Below, piece after piece: positions 53,170 through 61,185 of a stretch of 64,000 nucleotides of DNA (position 1 is the first letter of the stretch; each line of letters opens with the position of its first letter). Source of the stretch: JALQUL01 sp964556425. GTDB lineage: Bacteria; Pseudomonadota; Gammaproteobacteria; Burkholderiales; Burkholderiaceae_C. The notes under the pieces were generated by a model. That model was not told the origin of the DNA. It did no database searches and was given only the letters and a program-made list of their open reading frames with translations. Location: assembly GCA_964556425.1 (NCBI GenBank), contig CAZKWC010000002.1:39506-103505 (forward strand), written 5' to 3'. Made by a program: the position numbers and the translations under genes.

Positions 53170-53919
53170 TTAAGCTTGAGATTCCTCAACTTCAACGAAC
53201 TCATCAGAGCTTTCTGATACAGCACGTACCACATCGTTAACCGCATTTGAACGGCCTTCAATGATGGCGTCTGCAATACCTGCCGCATATAATGCAACCG
53301 CTTTAGCAGAGTCATCGTTACCAGGAATGATGTAGTCAATACCTTCTGGTGAGTGATTGGTATCCACTACGCCAATTAAAGGAATACCTAATTTGCGTGC
53401 TTCTGCAATCGCAATTTTGTGGAAACCAACGTCGATTACAAAAATTGCATCTGGTAATGATTGCATTTCAGCAATACCACCGATATCGCGTTGTAATTTG
53501 TCGAGTTCACGTTGGAATGTGAGTTGTTCTTTTTTGCTCATTGAATCAAGACCGGCTTCTAATTGAACCTTCATGTCTTTGAGACGCTTGAGTGAAGCTT
53601 TCACTGTTTTAAAGTTAGTGAGCATACCGCCCAACCAACGTTGGTCAACGTATGGTACACCAGCACGTTGTGCTTCAGCAGCTACGATTTCGCGGGCTTG
53701 GCGTTTTGTACCAACCATTAAAATAGTGCCACGATTAGCAGATAATTGACGAGCAAATTTCATTGCATCTTGGAACATTGGCAATGTTTTTTCAAGATTA
53801 ACAATATGAATTTTGTTGCGGTGACCAAAAATGAACGGAGCCATTTTCGGATTCCAGAAACGAGTTTGGTGACCAAAATGGACACCGGCTTCTAACATTT
53901 GACGCATAGTTGCTGACAT
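53170..53919 (-). CDS. rpsB: 30S ribosomal protein S2
   Basis: 249 aa, normal length. Starts MSATMRQMLEAGVHFGHQTRFWNPKM and ends with an acidic tail (EFVEVEESQA), as in S2. Binds the 30S subunit late in assembly. First gene of the rpsB-tsf-pyrH-frr block and carries a promoter about 165 nt upstream. Confidence 0.98.
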   Translation of the reverse strand: MSATMRQMLEAGVHFGHQTRFWNPKMAPFIFGHRNKIHIVNLEKTLPMFQDAMKFARQLSANRGTILMVGTKRQAREIVAAEAQRAGVPYVDQRWLGGMLTNFKTVKASLKRLKDMKVQLEAGLDSMSKKEQLTFQRELDKLQRDIGGIAEMQSLPDAIFVIDVGFHKIAIAEARKLGIPLIGVVDTNHSPEGIDYIIPGNDDSAKAVALYAAGIADAIIEGRSNAVNDVVRAVSESSDEFVEVEESQA

Positions 53920-54083
53920 AACAGTTCCTAAAAGGTTGGGTCTAAAAACTCAGCTCGTAACGCTTTTGTATGATTATTGAACAAGAGCGCCACCTTTAGA
54001 TGGCTGATTTGTGATTACTTTTTGCTCAATTACTTAACGACTCTTTAAAGGCACCGAGTCAGATAAGCGCAAGAAAGCCTCTA

Positions 54084-54113
54084 ATTATAGCAATTTACAA
54101 GCCATTAAAACAA
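54084..54113 (-). promoter_or_regulatory. rpsB promoter
   Basis: Consensus TATAAT (54084-54089) with TTGTTT (54108-54113) 18 nt upstream on the minus strand. It leaves a ~155-nt leader before rpsB, long enough for S2 autoregulation, which is known in Gammaproteobacteria but not shown here. Confidence 0.65.
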
Positions 54114-54139
54114 CTGTTCATAGAATTTTTAAATTAATT

Positions 54140-54856
54140 CCCATCAAATGTTATTTTTAGAACTTATTTAATAGTTTTGATCCATTTTAATAACAATTTA
54201 GTACTTTTTATATAGCAAATTATCTCCAAAATTATGCCCTTTGGGTCAACTCATTCAGTAAAATTTATACTAGAAGTCGTCTTAAACAAACACTACCTTA
54301 GTTGAATTACTCTTTTTTATTTTTTTGGTAGGAAGAAAGCTTTCATTTTAAACCTGTTTACAAAAAAACTAGCTCGATCAAGTTAAGATGAACAACGGAG
54401 GGTTACTGTAAAACGCTTCACGAATTGAGAAATAAAACGGCTAGTGTAAGCCTGCAATATTTAACAGAAACTCAAATTTATACTTTTAAATATTCAACCG
54501 CTTCGGTTTTTCATTTGGTGCATGCGTCTTTTCGCTTGCGTTTTACAAAACTTACTTGAGGAACCTAAGCAAAATCAAACTGTGCATTCAAACTACAAAT
54601 TGAAGTGTTATGTTCGCTCAATTTTTCAGTACATAATTGAATACTTGATAAAAATTAGCACCAACAACACTAAAACTTGTGCACTGAATGCCGTAACAAA
54701 TATTGTTTGGGTTAGTATGAGTTGTTACAGCTCTCAATTTTGGATAGTCGTGTAGTTAAAAAATTGATTTTTGAATTGTTTGATTTATAAAACAAAAAAT
54801 TACATTCAATTCAAATCTATTTGGCTTCTGCAAAGATATAAAAATAAGGAATTTTC
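54140..54856. other. AT-rich intergenic region, no supported gene
   Basis: About 700 bp, visibly more AT-rich than neighbours. A 77-codon frame at 54522-54755 (plus) has no ribosome-binding site and no family resemblance. A short AACCG/CGGTT hairpin with T5 (54494-54510) looks like a weak terminator on the plus strand without an upstream gene. AAGGAA stands before the next gene at 54857. Confidence 0.5.
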
Positions 54857-56104
54857 ATGAAAATTGCAGTCTTAGGTGCTGGCATTATAGGCGTTACGAC
54901 CGCTTTCGAATTAGCTTTGGCTGGTCATCAAGTCACAGTTTACGATAGATGCTCTTCTGTTGCAGAAGAAGCTAGTTTTGCCAATGGAGGTTTGTTGTCA
55001 CCTGCTTTTGTGAATAACTGGGCTGATTTTGATTGGGCAGCCAAAACCATGCGTTATTTTTTTGCTAAACATTCACCTACTCAAATTGGCTGGTCTTTAT
55101 CTTGGCAGCAATTGCGTTGGTTGCGTCAAAAGTCAAAACATATTCGGAGCAATCGCCACCCCACTCATCAAGAGGCACTTAGTTATTTGGCCACCAAAAG
55201 CTTGCATCGATTTCAAGAGATTTGTGATCAATATCAGTTAGAGTTAGAACGAAGTAAGGGACTCACAGTTTTAGCACGCAGCAAAGATCAAGTATCTGGT
55301 TTCGAAAAAATCTACGAACAACTCGATCGTTTGGGATTAGATCCAAAACTTTTACTTGACGCCGACGAAATCAGAGCCATTGAGCCCGCTTTAAGTACGA
55401 CACAAAACATTGCAGCGGCTATTCATTTACCCACTGAAGAAACGGTCAATACTAGGCAGTTTGCAGCTATTTTAAAAAATCTTTGTGATGATTTGCCTGT
55501 GACTTGGAAGTTCTCCAATTTTATTACCGACATCACTCCTGGTAAACAGGTTTTTATCTACACCGACAAATGCCCTGAAGGTGAAATTTTTGATGCATGT
55601 GTGGTTTGTACTGGTAACGGTAGTAACGAACTACTCAAAAAAATTAATCTCCATTTACCTATGCAAGCTGTTTATGGTTATTCAATTAGTGCCCCCATTC
55701 GTGACGTTAACTACAGCCCAATGGCCACCATTATTGACGACAAATACAAGGTATGTATTTCAAAAGTAGGTACTCGTATTAGGGCTTCAGGTATTACACA
55801 ATTAGGAGGTTATAGCCAAGCCATGTCAGATAAAGCCCTTGGTACACTGTATCAAACCATGACCGACTGGTTTCCTGGTGGTGCTAGCATAGACAGCCGA
55901 GTACAACAATGGATAGGTGCAAGACCAACTATGGTCGATGGTCTTCCTGTTATTGGCCAAGTCGGTCAAAGCAATGTCTGGTTAAATTTGGGCCACGGTA
56001 ATAGTGGTTGGTCATTAGCTTGTGGTAGTGCTCAATGCGTAGTGGAACAAATTGATTTGAAAAAAACAGCTCTTGATTTAGCCCCATTTCAAATTCGACA
56101 TTAA
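54857..56104 (+). CDS. DadA-like D-amino-acid dehydrogenase (FAD)
   Basis: 415 aa. FAD-dependent oxidoreductase of the DadA type: GxGxxG at VLGAGIIG (Gly7, Gly9, Gly12), SFANGGLLSPAF matching the DadA substrate-domain start, PTEETVNTRQFAAIL, and the C-terminal GARPTMVDGLPVIGQ...LNLGHGNSGWSLACGSA block. Oxidises D-amino acids to 2-oxoacids, passing electrons to the membrane. About 17 residues shorter than E. coli DadA. AAGGA lies 8 nt before the ATG. It converges on davA; with lysine genes next to it, D-lysine or a racemised product is a possible substrate, but that is speculation. Confidence 0.88.
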   Translation: MKIAVLGAGIIGVTTAFELALAGHQVTVYDRCSSVAEEASFANGGLLSPAFVNNWADFDWAAKTMRYFFAKHSPTQIGWSLSWQQLRWLRQKSKHIRSNRHPTHQEALSYLATKSLHRFQEICDQYQLELERSKGLTVLARSKDQVSGFEKIYEQLDRLGLDPKLLLDADEIRAIEPALSTTQNIAAAIHLPTEETVNTRQFAAILKNLCDDLPVTWKFSNFITDITPGKQVFIYTDKCPEGEIFDACVVCTGNGSNELLKKINLHLPMQAVYGYSISAPIRDVNYSPMATIIDDKYKVCISKVGTRIRASGITQLGGYSQAMSDKALGTLYQTMTDWFPGGASIDSRVQQWIGARPTMVDGLPVIGQVGQSNVWLNLGHGNSGWSLACGSAQCVVEQIDLKKTALDLAPFQIRH

Positions 56105-56301
56105 TAAAAATTTAAACCTACAGATGACCGAATAGGGTCTAAGTGAACAACTCAGTTTTGGACTCCCCCTACAGTAGATCAATCGATTCCAAAGAGTATG
56201 TTTACACTTAGGCTCATCATTCATCGATATAAGCAACAGACCTAGGTCTAGCCATTTTAAGTTCTGTCGCAACCTCACTTAGTTTCATGTGATATTCAGC
56301 G

Positions 56302-57123
56302 TCAGATATACAAATCCAAACGCTGATCTTTTAATTGCGAAGTGGACCGGCTAGTACAGAGGTATTTTTTGTTAATACGAACCATTAATAACTGAGCCTC
56401 TGAATTGGCTTGAACCAATTGCGCCAGCGGACTCGCCACCGTACTCAAGCCGCCATAGTCTATGCATTCTCCATCAATACTCTCTTGCCCAACCGCATTG
56501 GCATACACCACATAACAATTGTTTTCATAGGCTCTTGCAGGTACTAATATTTGTGGCACTTGATCAAAATGTTTCATATTAGCCGTTGGCACCACCAAAA
56601 GATCAAGGCCTTGCTGAGCCAATGTTCTAGCTGCAGCGGCAAACTCTATGTCATAACAAATTAACATACCTACACGCCAACCACGCCAAATAAAATTGCC
56701 TCCAATAATTGGGCCAGCGCTAAACTGCGCACGATCTAGTTCACCAAATAAATGGGTTTTAGCATATTGAGCCAAGACCTCACCTTGCTCACTTATAAAC
56801 TGACATGCATTATAAATGGCGGGACCTCTCTCATAATCAGGAAAACCATAAACAATTGCAATTCGATTTTTTTGGGCGATCCTGGCAATTGCCAAAGTCC
56901 AGTTTTGCTGATCGTTATAGTCATAATGCCTAAGCTTATGAATACCAATGGCATAACCCGTCATGATCATTTCTGGACAGACTAATAAATCAGCCCCCGC
57001 CATTTTGGCGGTTTCTGCCTGCACTTCCATTTGTTCTAAAACCTGTTCTGGGCAACTCAAAAATGGCGTCTGCCAAATGGCAATTGAAAGTTCGTCATCA
57101 AGATTAAAGTTTACATCTTTCAT
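56302..57123 (-). CDS. davA: 5-aminopentanamidase (delta-aminovaleramidase), carbon-nitrogen hydrolase
   Basis: 273 aa nitrilase-superfamily amidase. Catalytic triad visible: Glu51 (LLVCPEMIMTGY), Lys122 (YAKTHLFGELD), Cys156 (GMLICYDIEF). The segments LFGELDRAQFSAG, LICYDIEFAAAARTLA and VPTANMKHFDQVPQI resemble Pseudomonas DavA closely. It hydrolyses 5-aminopentanamide to 5-aminovalerate. Located 37 bp downstream of davB, which makes that amide; ATG with AAGGG 8 nt upstream. The next pathway genes davT/davD are not in the window. Confidence 0.93.
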   Translation of the reverse strand: MKDVNFNLDDELSIAIWQTPFLSCPEQVLEQMEVQAETAKMAGADLLVCPEMIMTGYAIGIHKLRHYDYNDQQNWTLAIARIAQKNRIAIVYGFPDYERGPAIYNACQFISEQGEVLAQYAKTHLFGELDRAQFSAGPIIGGNFIWRGWRVGMLICYDIEFAAAARTLAQQGLDLLVVPTANMKHFDQVPQILVPARAYENNCYVVYANAVGQESIDGECIDYGGLSTVASPLAQLVQANSEAQLLMVRINKKYLCTSRSTSQLKDQRLDLYI

Positions 57124-57160
57124 AGTTGAGCCCTTATAGCTATTTCGATTAGCATACGAT

Positions 57161-58858
57161 TTAATCTGCTAATGCAATTGGACCCAACTCGTCATAAACA
57201 TCACCAGGGCCTAAGTTTTCATCAAAACACTTGCCACCAAAATGAGTCAAAATTCCCCATACGGCATTTAAAGAAGTTTGCACCGCGCCCTCCACCCAAG
57301 CAGGAGTCCAAGAAATATCGTCTCCCGCTAAGAAAATTCCTTTTTCTGAAGCTGGCATTTTGTCTTGTTTAAAATGACCATACATACGATAGTTGTAACG
57401 ATAATGTCCAGGCAAAGCCCCTTTAAACGCACCTAAAAAGTAAGGGTCTGCCTCCCACGAAACCGTAATAGGATCACCCACAATATGACTGGCAATATCT
57501 ACTTTAGGATAGATTTTTTTAAGTGCAGCTAAAGCTAAATTAACTCGTTTTTCTGGACTTTGTGGCAACATTTTTAATGCATCGCTCATCCATGCATAAG
57601 ATAAACACATCACGGCTGGTTGATCAGGGCCATTATCAAACAAATAAGTGCCACGAGTTAACCTATCCGTTAAAGTCATACTCATCACATCTCGCCCCGT
57701 TTCAGGGTCTTTATCCTTCCAAAATGGCCTGTCTACCATTACGAAAGTTTTAGAAGACTGCATATAACGGGTTCTATCGAGTGCCATCCAAATCTTTTGA
57801 CTAAATAGGCTTTCATCACAATCAATTTGTGTGCTTAATAACCAGCTTTGGCAAGTCACCAAAACGGCCTCGTAGGCATGACTACTTCCCCAAGTGTCGG
57901 TGACCTCAATTTGACCATTGCTCAATCGTTTTAACTTGGCAACTCCCGCTTTGTTAGCACCCTTATGCAAAGAAGATAAAGAGCTGCCTTTTGGCCAATG
58001 CTGGATTGATTCAGGCTGATGTCGCCACAATTGCATAGGCACTTGCTGCACGCCGCCCACAATTAAATGTTGATTTTCATCGCAACCCGTAAGTACCACT
58101 CTTAAGATTTCTAACATAGTGTTGGGGAAATCAGAATCCCAACCACCTGTACCAAAACCTACTTGACCAAATACCTCCCTATGCCTAAAAGATAGTTTGG
58201 CAAATGCAGGTGACTGGGCAATAAAATCATAAAAAGTTCTGTCATCCCACAGTGGCACTAAAACATTCCAAATTGCTTTTAAACCTTGAATATCTCTTTT
58301 ACGAAGCGCCATCTGCAAGTCAGCAAACTGAGTCGTTTCTTCAAGCGCTTGAGCCCAAGCATCTGCCACTTCTTTAAACAAGGGAGGAAGGTCTTCTAAT
58401 TTTTCTGCATAGTGACTTTTACCCTCTAGGTCTACCACTGTGCTAGGAGTAGCTGGGCACAAAGGGTTAGGAAACGCTTTACGCTCTAAACCCAATAAAT
58501 TGACATAATGGAAAAAGGCTGTTGAAGACTGTGGAAATCGCATACCGCCTAATTCTGCAATGGCGCCACTACCTCCTTCAAAAGATTGAGACCTCAAGCG
58601 TCCACCCATTTGAGAGGCTTCATACACCACTGGCTTTAAGCCTAACTTCATGAGCTCATAAGCGGCCACCAAACCCGCCATACCAGCGCCTACCACGGCC
58701 ACCTCTTTGCCCATCGCTGATGCAGGCAATTGACCTAAACCTTTGGTATGTGTAATCCAATCATCATAAGGAAACGGAAAATCTGGGCCAAAAATAGTAA
58801 TAGGTGAGTTTTCATCAGCCGTTTTAAAAGACTGCATAAAAGTTGCTAATTGACTCAA
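57161..58858 (-). CDS. davB: L-lysine 2-monooxygenase (FAD)
   Basis: 565 aa flavoprotein of the amino-acid monooxygenase (amine oxidase) family. Oxidatively decarboxylates L-lysine to 5-aminopentanamide. The N-terminal ITIFGPDFPFPYDDWI, FAD motif VVGAGMAG (56-62), ELGGMRFP, VFGQVGFGTGGWDSDFPN, MALDRTRYMQSSKTFVMVDR and the C-terminal GIFLAGDDISWTPAWVEGA match Pseudomonas DavB nearly throughout. Translation probably starts at TTG 58858: AAGGGG lies 7 nt upstream, and the next ATG (58837) has no such site. First gene of davB-davA, divergent from a LysR regulator. Confidence 0.95.
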   Translation of the reverse strand: MSQLATFMQSFKTADENSPITIFGPDFPFPYDDWITHTKGLGQLPASAMGKEVAVVGAGMAGLVAAYELMKLGLKPVVYEASQMGGRLRSQSFEGGSGAIAELGGMRFPQSSTAFFHYVNLLGLERKAFPNPLCPATPSTVVDLEGKSHYAEKLEDLPPLFKEVADAWAQALEETTQFADLQMALRKRDIQGLKAIWNVLVPLWDDRTFYDFIAQSPAFAKLSFRHREVFGQVGFGTGGWDSDFPNTMLEILRVVLTGCDENQHLIVGGVQQVPMQLWRHQPESIQHWPKGSSLSSLHKGANKAGVAKLKRLSNGQIEVTDTWGSSHAYEAVLVTCQSWLLSTQIDCDESLFSQKIWMALDRTRYMQSSKTFVMVDRPFWKDKDPETGRDVMSMTLTDRLTRGTYLFDNGPDQPAVMCLSYAWMSDALKMLPQSPEKRVNLALAALKKIYPKVDIASHIVGDPITVSWEADPYFLGAFKGALPGHYRYNYRMYGHFKQDKMPASEKGIFLAGDDISWTPAWVEGAVQTSLNAVWGILTHFGGKCFDENLGPGDVYDELGPIALAD

Positions 58859-58976
58859 AATAATACCCCTTGGTGTTTAAATTCTTGAACAGCTAAGATT
58901 CAAACAGATTATGGATTAAAATTTTTATAGTTAAAATGAATTAAATAAAACTTCATTTCATTAAAAAATTTTTAAT
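58859..58976. promoter_or_regulatory. Divergent davB/LysR control region
   Basis: 118 bp of AT-rich DNA between the divergent genes, the usual site for a LysR protein to bind and control both. AT-rich dyads (such as AAAAATTTTT near 58968) are present but I cannot single out an operator. Confidence 0.5.
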
Positions 58977-59903
58977 ATGTTTGATGCAAAGCAACTCGAA
59001 GCATTTGTGACAGTTTTAGAACAAGGCAACTTAGCAGCCGCTGCAAAATCATTGCATTTAACAGTAGCTGCCATTTCATTGCGCCTAAAAGCACTAGAAG
59101 AAACCTTTGGTCAACGCCTATGGATTAGAGGCAAGATAATTAAAGCTACACCTGCTGGGCAAGCCTTAATGGCACATATCAAGCAATTGCGTATTTTAGA
59201 AAACGATTTGCTTAAACAAATTCAAATCGGCCATCTAGCTATTGGTCAAGACCAATGGCAAACATTGTCCATTGCCTGTAATACCGACTCTTTAGCTAAT
59301 TGGTTATTACCAGGTGTATTACCCTTGTTAAAAAGCCACTCGATATTGTTAGATATTAAAATTGACGATCAAAACCATACCCACGACGCACTTAAAAATG
59401 GTGATGTAATTGGTTGTATTTCTACCCATGACATTGCTATGCGTGGCTGTATAGCGGAACCACTTGGGGTGATGATGTACCAATTAGTAGCGCACAGTAG
59501 CATTGCAAATAATTGCCTTGATGCTAACGGTCAATTAAAAATTCATACTTTGCTACAAACACCTGCCGTTATTTTTAATCACAAAGACGCACTCACCGAT
59601 TTATTTCTAGAACAAAATTTTGGCATCAATCATGCCAACTATCCTAAACATATCATTCCGTCTATTGATGCCTTCGAAATGGCAATTGAATTAGGTATGG
59701 GCTGGGCCATGCAACCTCAAATACTTGAAAATTCGACTCATAAAAAAAACGATACGCCACTCAAAAATACAGAATATTTGGCCAATAATGCCCCAGTAGA
59801 AGTACCCCTTTATTGGCATCATTGGGAAAAAGAAGGCTTAACCGCCCAACGACTCACCTTTGCCATTCAACAAGCTGCAAAAGAATGTTTATGGCAAAAA
59901 TAA
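58977..59903 (+). CDS. LysR-family regulator of ArgP/LysG type, likely lysine-responsive
   Basis: 308 aa. N-terminal winged helix-turn-helix (MFDAKQLEAFVTVLEQGNLAAAAKSLHLT then AAISLRLKALEETFGQRLWIR) and the linker PAGQALMAHIKQLRILENDLL, which resemble ArgP/LysG regulators that sense lysine or arginine; then a type-2 periplasmic-binding-like effector domain. Divergent from davB, so control of lysine catabolism is the likely job. No clear Shine-Dalgarno before the ATG. sbcD follows 18 bp downstream. Confidence 0.85.
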   Translation: MFDAKQLEAFVTVLEQGNLAAAAKSLHLTVAAISLRLKALEETFGQRLWIRGKIIKATPAGQALMAHIKQLRILENDLLKQIQIGHLAIGQDQWQTLSIACNTDSLANWLLPGVLPLLKSHSILLDIKIDDQNHTHDALKNGDVIGCISTHDIAMRGCIAEPLGVMMYQLVAHSSIANNCLDANGQLKIHTLLQTPAVIFNHKDALTDLFLEQNFGINHANYPKHIIPSIDAFEMAIELGMGWAMQPQILENSTHKKNDTPLKNTEYLANNAPVEVPLYWHHWEKEGLTAQRLTFAIQQAAKECLWQK

Positions 59904-59921
59904 AACCTTAATTTATTAATT

Positions 59922-61169
59922 ATGAAAATTCTTCACACTTCTGATTGGCATATTGGTAAACAACTCTATGGCTTTAAGCGATACCCCGAATTTAAAGCAT
60001 TTTTAGAATGGTTAAGCCTCACCATTCAACAACAAAATATAGATGTTTTAATTGTAGCTGGAGATATTTTTGACACCAATACACCTAGCCTTCAAGCGCA
60101 AGAACTCTATTTTGAGTTTTTAGCAAGTGTGCATAAAACACAATGCTCTCATGTGGTGGTAATTGCAGGCAACCACGATTCTGCTTATGTATTAGAAGCA
60201 CCAAAACCGATTTTAAAAAAACTAGATATACATGTAGTTGGTAGAGTGGCCGACAATATAGAAGACGAAGTTTTATTGCTAAAGCATCCTACAAAACAAG
60301 AAATTATGGCCATCATTTGTGCCGTACCTTATTTACGCGATAAAGACATCCGGAACTCCGATGCCGGAGAAAGCCAATCCGATAAAAATCAAAAAACAAT
60401 TAAAGGCATACAACAGCATTATCAAAAGGTTTTGACTGCAGCTAAAAACAAACAAGATGAGCTAACTAATACTAAAACTCAAGCACTTGTTCCTATTATT
60501 GCTACCGGACATTTATTTACTGCAGGTGGTAAAACTACCGAGAATGACGGCGTGCGCGATTTATATGTCGGTAATTTAGGGCACATTCATGCAGACATGT
60601 TAAAGGGCGTTGCTGACTATGTAGCCCTAGGGCATTTGCATATGCCACAAAAAGTCACTGATTCTGATGTCATACGTTATTGCGGCTCGCCCATTGCCAT
60701 GAGTTTTGGTGAGGCTAATCAAACTAAAATAGTTTGTGTGGTCGAGTTTGTCACAGACCTGTATGGCGTAAGCACTCATGTACATGAAATTGCAATTCCC
60801 AAGTTTCAAAAGCTCCAATCTATAAAAGGCGATTGGTCTCTCATTCAGGAGCAAATCTCACTTCTAAAAAAAACCAAAGATAGCTACTGGCTAGAAGTAG
60901 TGTATGAGGGTAAAGAGGTAATGGGACAGTTGCATCAAGAGCTATTAACCATGGTCGAAAGCTCCAATTTACAAATACTACATACTAAGAATAATCAATT
61001 TCGAAATGCTGTATTACAACAAGAATCTACAGCCGTTAGCTTGCAATCCATGAGTGAAACCGAAGTCTTTAATCGATTATTAGAACTCAAAGAAATTCCA
61101 CCTGAACAAATAGATGAACTCAAAGAATGTTATGCAATAGCACTTCAACAATTGATGCAACATAACTAA
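59922..61169 (+). CDS. sbcD: Exonuclease SbcD (Mre11-type nuclease)
   Basis: 415 aa. Metallophosphoesterase nuclease with phosphodiesterase motifs TSDWHIG (Asp8, His10), VAGDIFDT, AGNHDS, ATGHLF and LGHLHMPQ; a C-terminal capping domain follows. With SbcC it opens DNA hairpins and trims blocked ends in the cytoplasm. 16 bp before sbcC. Confidence 0.95.
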   Translation: MKILHTSDWHIGKQLYGFKRYPEFKAFLEWLSLTIQQQNIDVLIVAGDIFDTNTPSLQAQELYFEFLASVHKTQCSHVVVIAGNHDSAYVLEAPKPILKKLDIHVVGRVADNIEDEVLLLKHPTKQEIMAIICAVPYLRDKDIRNSDAGESQSDKNQKTIKGIQQHYQKVLTAAKNKQDELTNTKTQALVPIIATGHLFTAGGKTTENDGVRDLYVGNLGHIHADMLKGVADYVALGHLHMPQKVTDSDVIRYCGSPIAMSFGEANQTKIVCVVEFVTDLYGVSTHVHEIAIPKFQKLQSIKGDWSLIQEQISLLKKTKDSYWLEVVYEGKEVMGQLHQELLTMVESSNLQILHTKNNQFRNAVLQQESTAVSLQSMSETEVFNRLLELKEIPPEQIDELKECYAIALQQLMQHN

Positions 61170-61185
61170 AGAATAATTTCAAAAT

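Noticed and set aside
54522..54755. 77-codon open frame in the AT-rich gap before the DadA-like gene.
   Set aside because: No Shine-Dalgarno, biased composition, no recognisable motif.
56217..56288. 23-codon frame on the minus strand (begins MKLSEVATELKMARP) just after davA.
   Set aside because: Too short, no ribosome-binding site, no T run or partner gene; looked briefly like a transposon or gene remnant but no terminal repeats are present.
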